Made by a program: the position numbers and the translations under genes. Source: Xanthomonas maliensis (GTDB lineage Bacteria; Pseudomonadota; Gammaproteobacteria; Xanthomonadales; Xanthomonadaceae). Taken from it: 64,000 bases of DNA. The stretch lies in assembly GCF_009192945.1 (NCBI RefSeq), contig NZ_NSET01000019.1:62001-126000 (forward strand), written 5' to 3'. Under the pieces are notes generated by a model, which was not told the DNA's origin, ran no database searches, and saw only the letters and a program-made list of their open reading frames with translations. Below are positions 37,657-46,130 of the stretch, one piece after another; within the stretch, counting starts at the first letter, position 1; each line of letters starts with the position of its first letter.

Positions 37657-40065
37657 TCATCCATGCACGAGCGCCGGCGGCGCGGCCGGCTGCAACAACT
37701 CGCCCAAGGGACAAGGACGATGCAGGCCGTAGCCCTGCACCTGCCCGACCCCGGCCTCGCGCAGGCTGGGGATATCCGCCTCCGACTCGACGCCTTCGGC
37801 CACCACCTCGATACCCAGCGCCAGACCCACCTGCGCGATCGAATGCACAGTCGCGCGGTCGACGGCGTCGTGGGCGTAGTTGCGGACGAAGCCGCAATCG
37901 ATCTTCAGCACATCCACGGTGAATTGCTTGAGGTAACCGAACGAGGCCAAGCCGCTACCGAAGTCGTCCAAGGCCACATGGCATCCGCGTGCACGCACGC
38001 TCTGCACGAAGCGCTGCGCATGCTCCAGATCGCCGATCACCGCGGTCTCGGTGATTTCCAGGCAGAGTTTCGGCACCAGCATCGGATAGCGCTCGAACAG
38101 CTGGAAGACGAAGTCCAGGAAATCCGGCTGGGTAATCGATTGCGCCGACAGATTGACGTGACACATGTCCAGCGTGGCCAGATGCGCAGGCGTGGCAGCC
38201 AACTGCGCGCACAGCGTCTGCAGCACATGCGAATCGACCATCCTGCCAAGACCGTAGCGCTCGACCGCGGGCAGAAACTCGCCCGGACTCAACACGCGCC
38301 CATCGTGCGCACGCATGCGCACCAACACTTCATATTGCAAGCGGGTCGGGTCGCTGAGCACCTGGATCTTCTGCGCATACAACGGCAACCGATCTTCGGC
38401 GATGGCCTGCTGCACGGCGCTGATCCAGCCGCCATCGTGGCGTCGCCGCGCCAGTGCCAGATCGCTCTCATCCATGCAGCGGATGCGATTGCGCCCCTCT
38501 TCCTTGGCCGCATGGCAGGCCAGATCGGCAGCGGTCATCAACAGATTGACGTCGCTGGCGCCCTGACGGATTTCCACCGCGCCGAAACTGCAGCTAGGCG
38601 TCAGCGGTCGCCCGCCCTGATGGTTCCACGGCTGACCGAGCACGTCGTGCATGCGCTTGAGCAGACCATGCGCCTGCGCCAGGTCGGCGTCACGCAACAG
38701 GATGGCGAATTCGTCGCCGCCCAGCCGCCCCAGCCAATCGCCCGGGCGCAACTGCATGGTGATGACGTCGGCGAAATGACAGAGGAAGCGGTCGCCATCG
38801 GCATGCCCGAAGGTGTCGTTGACCAGCTTGAAGTGGTCCAGATCGACGAAGCACAGCACATGGCACAGCTGCGGCGACTGCGGCGGTTCGATCAGCGCCG
38901 CCAGCCGGCGCTCGATTTCGCGCCGATTGATCAGACCGGTGAGGGCGTCGTGGCGCGCATGGTAGGCAACTTCGTCGGCCAGGGCGTGGGCGTGCGAGAC
39001 ATCCTCGATCACCGCCAGCACCAGGCTGGGCTCGCGCGGCGCCGGCTCCACCAAGGAGGCATTCCAGCGCGCCCACAACACGCTGCCGTCGGCGCGCAGC
39101 AGGCGCAATTCCTCGGCCTGCAGCACACGCGGCCAGTCGATCATGCCGCGACTGTCCAGCACCACCTCGTCCGGATGCAGCAGCCCGGTCAGCGTGCAGG
39201 TATGCAGCTCGTCAGGACGGTAACGCAGCAGATTGGCCAGCGACAGGTTGACGTCCAGCACGCGCCCGCCCAGATCGAACTTCACCATGCCGAGCGCGGC
39301 TTGCTGAAAGGCGGTACGGAAGCGCCCTTCGTGCGCCATCAGGTAGTCGCGGGTCCGCCGGATCGCCACCGCGCAGGTCGCCAGCACCAGCAAGAGGGTC
39401 AGCACGCTGCAGGCGACCATCACGTGGTGCAGCAGGCGCGCGCAGCGGCCCAGCAGCACCAGGAATTGCGCCGCATCGTCCTGCAGGCGCGCATCGACCT
39501 CTGCCAATTGCCCGCGCAATGCCTGCAAGGTCCGGGCATCCGGGCGTGCGGCGGCCTGGGCCGAGGCAGCACGGTCGGCCAGCGCGCTCAGCGCCAGCAC
39601 ATCGGCATCGGTGCGCTTCCACAGGCCGATCGCCGGCTCCAGGTAGGGCAGCCGGCGGCCGAACCGGTACAGGCGCACCATCGCGGCGATGTCCTCGCGC
39701 GCATTGCCGCCCGCCAACAGGCCGCCCACCACCGCGGCGCGATCGATCGGCACACGCTCCACCGCCAGCCGCGCCGAACGGTCGCCCAGCGGGACATCCA
39801 GGGCATGACAGGCCGCCTGCAGATGCGCCGGATCGGCGCTATCCAGGTAACGCTCCAGCCAGTACACCGCCTCCCGCTGGGCCTTGGTCCAATGGCTCTC
39901 GGCGATGATCCAGCCGGTGGCACCGGATTGGGCCTCGATCACCAGTGCCGACACCGCGGTCATGGCCACTGCCAGGCCGATCAGCATCGCCAACGGCAGC
40001 GTCATCCAGCCGCGTCCCCAGGACGGGGAGCGACCAGTCGCCATGCTTCGCCTTGCCTGTGCCAT
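37657..40065 (-). CDS. Membrane-anchored PAS-GGDEF-EAL protein
   Basis: 802 residues. Two membrane helices near 21-43 and 218-242 enclose a periplasmic sensor region. A PAS domain lies around 250-370, GGDEF around 375-530 with intact LGGDEF and the RxxD inhibitory site (RPGDWLGRL), and EAL around 545-790. The EAL signature reads EVL (YEVLVRM), with the metal-binding Glu kept, and later residues DDFGSG, KID and EGVE are present. Either a bifunctional enzyme or mainly a phosphodiesterase. Likely a cyclic-di-GMP sensor responding to envelope signals. Start could be MAQARRS or the next Met (40041); both precede the first helix. Confidence 0.92.
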   Translation of the reverse strand: MAQARRSMATGRSPSWGRGWMTLPLAMLIGLAVAMTAVSALVIEAQSGATGWIIAESHWTKAQREAVYWLERYLDSADPAHLQAACHALDVPLGDRSARLAVERVPIDRAAVVGGLLAGGNAREDIAAMVRLYRFGRRLPYLEPAIGLWKRTDADVLALSALADRAASAQAAARPDARTLQALRGQLAEVDARLQDDAAQFLVLLGRCARLLHHVMVACSVLTLLLVLATCAVAIRRTRDYLMAHEGRFRTAFQQAALGMVKFDLGGRVLDVNLSLANLLRYRPDELHTCTLTGLLHPDEVVLDSRGMIDWPRVLQAEELRLLRADGSVLWARWNASLVEPAPREPSLVLAVIEDVSHAHALADEVAYHARHDALTGLINRREIERRLAALIEPPQSPQLCHVLCFVDLDHFKLVNDTFGHADGDRFLCHFADVITMQLRPGDWLGRLGGDEFAILLRDADLAQAHGLLKRMHDVLGQPWNHQGGRPLTPSCSFGAVEIRQGASDVNLLMTAADLACHAAKEEGRNRIRCMDESDLALARRRHDGGWISAVQQAIAEDRLPLYAQKIQVLSDPTRLQYEVLVRMRAHDGRVLSPGEFLPAVERYGLGRMVDSHVLQTLCAQLAATPAHLATLDMCHVNLSAQSITQPDFLDFVFQLFERYPMLVPKLCLEITETAVIGDLEHAQRFVQSVRARGCHVALDDFGSGLASFGYLKQFTVDVLKIDCGFVRNYAHDAVDRATVHSIAQVGLALGIEVVAEGVESEADIPSLREAGVGQVQGYGLHRPCPLGELLQPAAPPALVHG

Positions 40066-40197
40066 CGCTCATCCCGCCCGCGGCCATCCAGTGGTGTCGA
40101 GCGCCCCTAGGCGCCTGAAGCCAGTAGCGGCCGTTGCGGCGGACTCTGTATGCCACCGCCATGACGCGCTGGCGGGACACGGCTAGGCGGCGGCGAT

Positions 40198-42069
40198 TTA
40201 TTCGCCGCGCGGCGGACGCGGACCCTTGCGGTGCGGCGCGCCAGGGCGGTCGGTCGGTCGGTTGGGACGGCCGGCCGGCTTGGCGCCGCGGGCGAAGCGC
40301 GGCTTGAACGGCGCCGCGCCGGCGTCGCCCTCCTCGACCTTGCGCATCTGCAATTGCTGACCGGACACCCAGACCTTCTTGAGGTGCTGCAGCAGCTCGC
40401 GCGGCATGTCGGCCGGCAGGTCCAGCACCGAATAGTCGTCGTGGATATCGATCCGGCCGATATAACGGCTCTCCAGCCCGGCCTCATTGGCGATCGCGCC
40501 GACGATATTGGCGGGCTTGACCCCGTGGACGTGGCCAACTTCGATCCGGTAGGTTTCCATGCCGAACTCCGGCTCGCCGCGCGGCGCCGGCGCCTCGCGG
40601 CGCGGACGTTCGCGCTCGCCGCTGCCGGCGTCGCTGGCCGCGCGCTCGGCACGTGGCGGGCGGGCGCCACGTTCGGCGCGCGGGCGTTCGCTGCGCTCGG
40701 CGAACTCGCGCGGCGCGCGCTCTTCGCGCTGCGCACGCGCCGGCGGGGTCAGCAGCAACGGCGCATCGCCCTGCAGCAGCTTGGCCAGTGCCGCGGCGAT
40801 GTCGATCGCCGGCACATTGTTGTCGGCCTCGAAGCGTTGCAGCAGCTCACGATAGAACTCGATCTCGCCCGCGGCCAGGGTCTCGCTGATGCGGCCCATG
40901 AAGCGCGCCACGCGGGTGTCGTTGACCGCATCCACGCTCGGCAGCTGCATTTCTTCGATCGGCTGGCGGGTAGCCCGCTCGATCGCCCGCAACATGCCCT
41001 TCTCGCGCGGGGTGACGAACAGGATCGCCTCACCGCTGCGGCCGGCACGGCCGGTGCGGCCGATCCGGTGCACATAGCTTTCGGTGTCGTACGGGATGTC
41101 GTAATTCAGCACATGGCTGATGCGCTCCACGTCCAGGCCGCGTGCGGCCACGTCGGTGGCGACCAGGATGTCCAGCTTGCCGTCCTTGAGCTGAGCGATG
41201 GTCTTCTCGCGCTGGGCCTGCGCCATGTCGCCATTGATCGCCGCCGCGGCCAGGCCGCGCGCCTGCAGTTTCTGCGCCAGCTCCTCGGTCCCCGCCTTGG
41301 TGCGGGCGAAGATGATCATGCCGTCGAACGGCTCCACTTCCAGGATGCGGGTCAGCGCATCGAGCTTGTGCAGCCCGCTCACCCACCAGTAGCGCTGGCG
41401 GATGTTGGCCGAGGTGGTGGTCTTGGCCGCAATGGTGACTTCGGCCGGATCCTTCAGGTAGGTCTGGGCGATGCGGCGGATGGCCGGCGGCATGGTCGCC
41501 GAGAACAGTGCCACCTGGCGCTGTTCGGGCAGCTTCTTCAGCACCGCCTCGACGTCGTCGATGAAGCCCATGCGCAGCATTTCATCGGCTTCGTCCAGTA
41601 CCAGCGTCTTCAGCTGCGACAAGTCCAGGGTGCCGCGATCCAGATGGTCGATCACCCGCCCAGGGGTGCCCACCACCACATGCACGCCGCGCTTGAGCGC
41701 GCTGAGCTGCTGCACATAGGGCTGGCCACCATAGACCGGCAGCACGCGGAAACCCGGAATGGCCTCGGCATACTTCTGGAACGCCTCGGCGACCTGGATG
41801 GCCAGCTCGCGGGTCGGCGCCAACACCAGCGCCTGCGGCTTGACCTGCTGCAGATCGGCGTTGGACAACACCGGCAGCGCGAACGCCGCGGTCTTGCCGG
41901 TGCCGGTCTGCGCCTGGCCGAGGACGTCACGGCCCGCCAGCAGGGCCGGAATGGTGGCCGCCTGGATCGGCGACGGCGACTCGTAGCCAACATTGGCAAC
42001 GGCCTTCATCACAGCGTCCGAGAGGCCGAGATCTGCAAACAGCAGCGGCGCGGAAGATTCTTGGGTCAT
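40198..42069 (-). CDS. deaD: DEAD-box RNA helicase, DeaD/CsdA-type
   Basis: 623 residues. Q motif (FADLGLSDAVMKAVANVGYESPSPIQ), Walker A AQTGTGKT at 53-60, DEAD box LVLDEADEML, SAT in LFSATMP, and HRIGRTGRAG form the helicase core (about 10-375). Residues about 460-545 are Arg/Ala/Pro/Glu-rich and disordered. A DbpA/CsdA RNA-binding domain follows (RIEVGHVHGVKPANIVGAIANEAG) before another basic tail. CsdA helps ribosome assembly and mRNA turnover in the cold. The start chosen is MTQESS; the open frame upstream has no recognisable content and probably is leader sequence. Confidence 0.95.
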   Translation of the reverse strand: MTQESSAPLLFADLGLSDAVMKAVANVGYESPSPIQAATIPALLAGRDVLGQAQTGTGKTAAFALPVLSNADLQQVKPQALVLAPTRELAIQVAEAFQKYAEAIPGFRVLPVYGGQPYVQQLSALKRGVHVVVGTPGRVIDHLDRGTLDLSQLKTLVLDEADEMLRMGFIDDVEAVLKKLPEQRQVALFSATMPPAIRRIAQTYLKDPAEVTIAAKTTTSANIRQRYWWVSGLHKLDALTRILEVEPFDGMIIFARTKAGTEELAQKLQARGLAAAAINGDMAQAQREKTIAQLKDGKLDILVATDVAARGLDVERISHVLNYDIPYDTESYVHRIGRTGRAGRSGEAILFVTPREKGMLRAIERATRQPIEEMQLPSVDAVNDTRVARFMGRISETLAAGEIEFYRELLQRFEADNNVPAIDIAAALAKLLQGDAPLLLTPPARAQREERAPREFAERSERPRAERGARPPRAERAASDAGSGERERPRREAPAPRGEPEFGMETYRIEVGHVHGVKPANIVGAIANEAGLESRYIGRIDIHDDYSVLDLPADMPRELLQHLKKVWVSGQQLQMRKVEEGDAGAAPFKPRFARGAKPAGRPNRPTDRPGAPHRKGPRPPRGE

Positions 42070-42698
42070 GGGTAACTCCGGAGGCGCCGCACGGAGCCGG
42101 CAGGCGCAAAGCAGCTTATTGTGCGCCCGGACACCCCCCGCTGTCGAAAATTTCTTCGCATTCCGTTCAGCTGTAATGATCGGCCCTCTCCGCCGAATCA
42201 CCTTGCCATGCTCCATCCCGCCATGAAGACCATGGCACGTGACCTGCCCACCCGTTTCGCTTCCCTGCCGGGGCACCGCGGCCTCGTGTTCACGATCGCC
42301 GCCAGCTGTCGCCGCAGCCGCGAGGGCGTTGCCGAACGCCTCCAGGAGCTCGTCTTGCAGCTGTGGCGGGCCGGTCCCGGCGCCGCCGTTCGCGGCCTGC
42401 GCCACCGCACCGCCCTGACCCTGGCGACCGGCGATCTGCGTGGCCGGAGCCGTCCAGATCGGACCCCGCTCGCAGTGGAGACGCGCGCCGATCGCCTGGC
42501 CGCCCCGCTCGCCCGCGATCCGGAGCACGAGCGACGGCATCCGATACCTGCAACGCCGCGGCCCCGGCCGGCTGGGGCGGACCGACCAGCGCCACGTCGG
42601 CGACGCGCTGGTTCGGACCGCAACCGCGCTGGAGGAAATCGCCCGCTTCCAACGCCAGTCGGCGGATAATCGCCGCCCTTCTTCAGCGCGAGCCCCCT
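42070..42698. other. Region between the DeaD helicase and the S4 gene
   Basis: 629 nt between the divergent deaD and S4 genes with no family I recognise on either strand. Long stop-free frames exist because the sequence is GC-rich (about 42121-42669 on plus and 42290-42652 on minus), but they lack ribosome sites and recognisable composition. A short plus-strand stretch around 42580-42660 reads protein-like (DQRHVGDALVRTATALEE). The region may hold a long deaD leader, as found for cold-shock helicase mRNAs, and possibly a decayed gene. Confidence 0.4.
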
Positions 42699-42929
42699 AT
42701 GCAGATCCTGGAATTCGACCTGGATGGCGAGTACATCGAACTCCACCAGTTGCTCAAACTGTGCGGCATTGCCGACAGCGGCGGCCAGGGCAAGGCCATC
42801 GTCGCCAGCGGCGCGGTGAGCGTCGACGGCGCGCAGGAGCTGCGCAAGACCGCCAAGATCCGTCCGGGCCAGGTGGTGCGGCTGGACGATGTGGAGATTC
42901 GGGTCATGGCGGGCGATTTTGGGGATTGA
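42699..42929 (+). CDS. S4-domain RNA-binding protein (YbcJ-like)
   Basis: 76 residues consisting of one S4 domain: YIELHQLLKLCGIADSGGQGKAIVASGAVSVDGAQELRKTAKIRPGQVVRLDDVEIRV. This is the YbcJ/RqcP-like short form, 70-80 residues. YbcJ is an RNA-binding protein of unknown precise role, possibly in ribosome quality control. The start has a weak site upstream; no other Met is suitable. The stop is followed 3 nt later by a GGGACYC heptamer run. Confidence 0.88.
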   Translation: MQILEFDLDGEYIELHQLLKLCGIADSGGQGKAIVASGAVSVDGAQELRKTAKIRPGQVVRLDDVEIRVMAGDFGD

Positions 42930-42932
42930 GTG

Positions 42933-42958
42933 CGGGACCCGGGACCCGGGACCCGGAA
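42933..42958. repeat. GGGACCC-type heptamer tandem repeat
   Basis: Three and a half copies of the heptamer CCCGGGA directly after the S4-protein stop, related to the run at 13924-13951. Such runs near gene ends are a familiar feature of xanthomonad intergenic DNA. Confidence 0.8.
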
Positions 42959-43133
42959 AAGCATTGCCCGTGGAGCTGATGTGCGGCGTTGTGGGAGGTG
43001 ATGCCATCACGTGGCAACAGCGCAATTCCTGTGCAAGTACAAAGCGCTGCAACGCGCAGACGGTGCCGAAGGCGTTGCTGTAAAGCGAGCATAGGCAGGC
43101 CATCGCGCTTGGCTGTCCAGTTCGCGTTGTGCT

Positions 43134-43191
43134 TAGAGCGTGTCATGGACGTTGAGCCGAGTGCGAATCTCAACGTGCACAACACGCTCTA
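43134..43191. repeat. 58-bp palindromic element
   Basis: Mirror-arranged inverted repeats. Outer arms TAGAGCGTGT (43134-43143) and ACACGCTCTA (43182-43191); inner arms ACGTTGAG (43149-43156) and CTCAACGT (43169-43176); 5-nt internal loops on both sides and a 12-nt apical loop. The element lies between the convergent S4 and MAPEG genes. It may be a bidirectional terminator or a REP-like mobile palindrome. No T-run follows on either strand, which favours the mobile repeat. Confidence 0.75.
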
Positions 43192-43237
43192 GACGCCGCG
43201 GCAGCGCAGCGACTTGCGCTGGATCGAGCGCGCCGGC

Positions 43238-43648
43238 TCACCCTCCCAGCAAGGCGCGCAGCAACTTGATGATGCCCCACAGCGATACCGCCCAGATGCC
43301 GGTGCGCAGATACGGGATACCCAACGCATAGGCAGGCACGTAGGCCACCCGCGCCCACAGATACAACTGCACGCCCAGCGCGGTGTCGGCGCTGCTGCGG
43401 CCGCTGACCGTCACCGCCAGCACCGCGGCGGCGAAGATCGGAAAGGTCTCGCGAAAATTATGGAAGGCGCGGTCCAGGCGAGCGGCCACGCCAGTCAGCG
43501 GCGCGGCCTCGCCATCGCGTGCGCTGGTATTCCATTTCGCACCGCGCTGGGCGGTCATGCTGGCCGATGCGGCGAACAGCTGCACCAGCCCCAGCACCAT
43601 CGCACAACCCAGCATGCGCAATTCGATCGACAACTCCATCATGGTCAT
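43238..43648 (-). CDS. MAPEG-family membrane protein
   Basis: 136 residues, four hydrophobic helices. RMLGCAMVLGLVQLFAASASMTAQRGAKWNTSARD and RLDRAFHNFRETFPIFAAAV (with the R-x-x-N-x-x-E pattern of the MAPEG fold), and a later YLWARVAYVPAYALGIPYLRT. In eukaryotes MAPEG proteins are membrane glutathione transferases and eicosanoid enzymes; bacterial members are mostly uncharacterised. It lies 18 nt downstream of the DUF4019 gene start-to-stop interval on the same strand, so co-transcription is likely. Confidence 0.88.
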   Translation of the reverse strand: MTMMELSIELRMLGCAMVLGLVQLFAASASMTAQRGAKWNTSARDGEAAPLTGVAARLDRAFHNFRETFPIFAAAVLAVTVSGRSSADTALGVQLYLWARVAYVPAYALGIPYLRTGIWAVSLWGIIKLLRALLGG

Positions 43649-43666
43649 GGCTCCAGGGCGCGGGGG

Positions 43667-44188
43667 TCACTTGATCGACGCGCGCAGGCTGTAGCCCGCC
43701 AGGCGCCAGGTCTTGTCTTCGTCCAGACGGAACGACACCAGCTCACGTACCGGCTGCGGCGCCTTGGCGAAGCGGGTCGGAAAACTCACGTTGATGTACA
43801 ACCCCTCAGGCACCTGCGCACCGGGGCCGTACTTGACCCGCGTGACCGCACCCTGCCCGCGTCCCACCACCGCGCCCAGACGCGCACGCTCGCCGCCGAT
43901 CTGGCTGACGAAGGCATCGCGCGCCACCGCCTTCTTGGCCACGTTGGACGCGCCGTCCCACAGCGTCGCGGTCTGGTTGGCATCGACCATCTGCGCGACC
44001 CGCAACGCGGCCTGGATCATCTCGGTGTTCTGACGGGCGAACTGCGCCTGTTCGGCTTGCGTGTTGGGCGCCGTTGCAGCCGGACGCGCTGACGCAGGCG
44101 TGGCGGGACGCGCGGTGGCAGTCGGTTGTTGCGCAACCGCGAGCGCAGGCAGCAATACGAAGACGGCAGTCAGGGGACGACGAAACAT
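43667..44188 (-). CDS. DUF4019-family exported protein
   Basis: 173 residues with a signal peptide cleaved near AVAQQ, an Ala/Thr/Pro-rich linker (about 20-45) and a DUF4019 domain: AALRVAQMVDANQTATLWDGASNVAKKAVARDAFVSQIGGERARLGAVVGRGQ. The family is periplasmic, with a cystatin-like fold and no known function. Upstream of the MAPEG gene on the same strand. Confidence 0.8.
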   Translation of the reverse strand: MFRRPLTAVFVLLPALAVAQQPTATARPATPASARPAATAPNTQAEQAQFARQNTEMIQAALRVAQMVDANQTATLWDGASNVAKKAVARDAFVSQIGGERARLGAVVGRGQGAVTRVKYGPGAQVPEGLYINVSFPTRFAKAPQPVRELVSFRLDEDKTWRLAGYSLRASIK

Positions 44189-44287
44189 GCGCAGCTCACC
44201 ATTGCAGGATTGAAAGAAGACGTCCTTGGACAGGACGAACGAAGTGGCAGTCTAGAGCGGCACGCCAGTGGACCATCCGCGATGGGA

Positions 44288-44533
44288 TCACGGCTCTCCG
44301 GCCGGCGGCAAGGTGACGGTCCGCGGTCGCCACAGGCGCCAGCTGATCCACAGCGCGCGGCCGATCGCTGCCAACAGCGCGGCCAGGCTCAGCCATACCG
44401 CCAGCGTTGCCGGCCATTGCACGCGCGCGGCCGCCGCAGCGGCCCGCAGGATCTCGGCCATGCCGAAACCGGCCACCACCATCAGGACCGACGGCAGATA
44501 GGCCAGCATGACGCCCTTCGATTTACCAAGCAT
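44288..44533 (-). CDS. Small two-helix membrane protein, unknown
   Basis: 81 residues from the ATG chosen (MLGKSKG). Two hydrophobic segments, one at about 9-30 and one at 42-62, then a basic WRLWRPRT tail. No family recognised. Longer in-frame upstream sequence is antisense to nothing and reads as low-complexity Arg-rich, so it was not included. The coding probability is moderate. Confidence 0.5.
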   Translation of the reverse strand: MLGKSKGVMLAYLPSVLMVVAGFGMAEILRAAAAAARVQWPATLAVWLSLAALLAAIGRALWISWRLWRPRTVTLPPAGEP

Positions 44534-44597
44534 GTGTCCGCCCCCGTGCCGTCGTCTGCGGCGACGATAGGCAGCCGTGAGTACGGCGCGTGTGAAG

Positions 44598-45797
44598 TCA
44601 GCCGCCAGCCTCTTCACGCACCGGCGCAGGTGCGTCGGTGGCGGCCGCTGCCGACGCGTCGGCGCCCTCTGTCGGTGCCACCGCCGGCTCGCCGGCAGGG
44701 ACGCTCGCACCCGCCTCGCTCTCGGCCGCGTGAGCGGTCGGCAGCGCAGCGACGTCGGTTTCGGCCAGCGGACTTTCTTCCGGGCACGCAGCGTCGGGAA
44801 AGCCAAAACGCTGCTTCAGCGCCAGTCCGCAGGCGTTGACCGCCTCCAGTTCCGCGCCCTTGTTCTTGCACTGCTGGTCGAACGCCACGAGGAACGCGTC
44901 CTTGCGACGCACGAAGGCATCGCCGCACTTGCGCATCTGGCGAATGCGCTCCAGGTCGTCCTGTACGGCGTTGGTGCCATCCAGGCCGTATTCGCGCAGC
45001 TCCTCCATCGTCAGCAGGCGCAGGCTGCGGTTGGGCACGGTCATCATCAGGTCCGCCACCGCGACGGCCACGCCATTGCGCTCCAGATAATCCTTGACGT
45101 TGCCGTAGACCTCGCGCAATTCGCGGTTGAGTTCGGCGCGTGAGGTCGCCTTGGAGCTGATCCGCATCATGCGATGGATCCCGACCTTGCCGGCCACCAG
45201 GCGGTTGTCGCCGGCGGCCAGCACGAACACGCAGGCACTGTGGCAGATCGAACCTTCGCGCACCCAGATCGTCCAGTTGGACTCGCCGATGACATCGCCG
45301 GCGCGAATCGCCGCTTCCACCTGACCGCCGCTGGAATCCAGGTCGAGGATGCGGTGCGGCAGCCGCAATTGCTCGGCCACTGTTGCCAGGCGCGAGACCA
45401 GTGCCGCGAAACCGGCGTTGATCTTGCCGGCGTAACGCACACGCAACAGCCCAGTGTCGCGGCACGGCGCCAGCGCGGCCTCGATGCTGGCGCGATCCAG
45501 CGCCGGCAGCAGGCTGCCATCGCCGGCGTCCCCGCGGTAATCGGTCGCGCAACTGATCCAGGCCTGGCCGAGCTGGAGCTCGGCCGCCGGCCAACCTTGC
45601 TCGCCCGCCTGCGCACGCGGCTGCGAGGGCGGCGCCACCGGCTCGGGCGTATCCACCGACACCATGTGATCGCCATCGCCCACCTGCCCACCATTGCCTT
45701 GCTGACCTGCGCCGGCATCGGCGGATGTGGTGCCGTCGCGCTGGCACGCCACCAGCAACAACAGACACAGCAAGGCGAGGTAGAACGATTTCGACAT
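44598..45797 (-). CDS. ClpP-like exported lipoprotein
   Basis: 399 residues. Signal peptide with lipobox LVAC (Cys18), so a membrane-attached lipoprotein on the periplasmic side. After a low-complexity linker, residues about 115-290 resemble the ClpP/crotonase fold used by SppA and periplasmic ClpP-like proteins: LDLDSSGGQVEAAIRAGDVI, then a Ser in ICHSACVFVLAAGDNRL (Ser187) and a His in GKVGIHRM (His208). These would fit a Ser-His catalytic pair, with CxSAC flanked by possible disulfide cysteines. The C-terminal 60 residues are Ala/Pro/Glu-rich. Such proteins are often annotated only as hypothetical. No partner gene. Confidence 0.75.
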   Translation of the reverse strand: MSKSFYLALLCLLLLVACQRDGTTSADAGAGQQGNGGQVGDGDHMVSVDTPEPVAPPSQPRAQAGEQGWPAAELQLGQAWISCATDYRGDAGDGSLLPALDRASIEAALAPCRDTGLLRVRYAGKINAGFAALVSRLATVAEQLRLPHRILDLDSSGGQVEAAIRAGDVIGESNWTIWVREGSICHSACVFVLAAGDNRLVAGKVGIHRMMRISSKATSRAELNRELREVYGNVKDYLERNGVAVAVADLMMTVPNRSLRLLTMEELREYGLDGTNAVQDDLERIRQMRKCGDAFVRRKDAFLVAFDQQCKNKGAELEAVNACGLALKQRFGFPDAACPEESPLAETDVAALPTAHAAESEAGASVPAGEPAVAPTEGADASAAAATDAPAPVREEAGG

Positions 45798-46130
45798 CGA
45801 GGAAGAAGCGATCGGGCGGCGGGCCCCCCAGTCTAGGGCGAGCGCCGGGCTGCGCCCCCGAACCTGGCCTTAACCCGACGCCAGCGACACGCCCTGCCCC
45901 ACGTCCAGGCAGCGGCGCGGCTGGCCAACGCGATCCGCCTGGCGCGTGCAGCGGCTACAGCGCAGCCGCGAACTCCGCACCGGCTAGCCGCCTGCCGGCG
46001 CGCGCCAGAACGCACCCACCGCGGCGTGCGCCCCCCCTACTCGCTGCGCGATCCGGCGGCAGCGATGACCGCATGCAGTGCTGTCCGAAAACGGCCAGCC
46101 GGCGCTGGGACGAGGGCATAGACTGGCGCC
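45798..46130. other. Intergenic region before the Ada-AlkA gene
   Basis: 333 nt between divergent genes with no supported gene, hairpin or repeat. It presumably holds promoters for the ClpP-like lipoprotein and the ada-alkA gene, but I cannot identify convincing promoter elements. Confidence 0.5.

Noticed and set aside
36805-40110. 1101-codon plus-strand open frame
   Set aside because: It spans rluF and the GGDEF-EAL gene in antisense, which both have clear domains and catalytic residues. Composition is shadow-like.
42121-42669. Plus-strand frame in the deaD upstream region as a gene
   Set aside because: Arg/Pro-rich shadow composition, no ribosome site, no family. Left as gene-free space.
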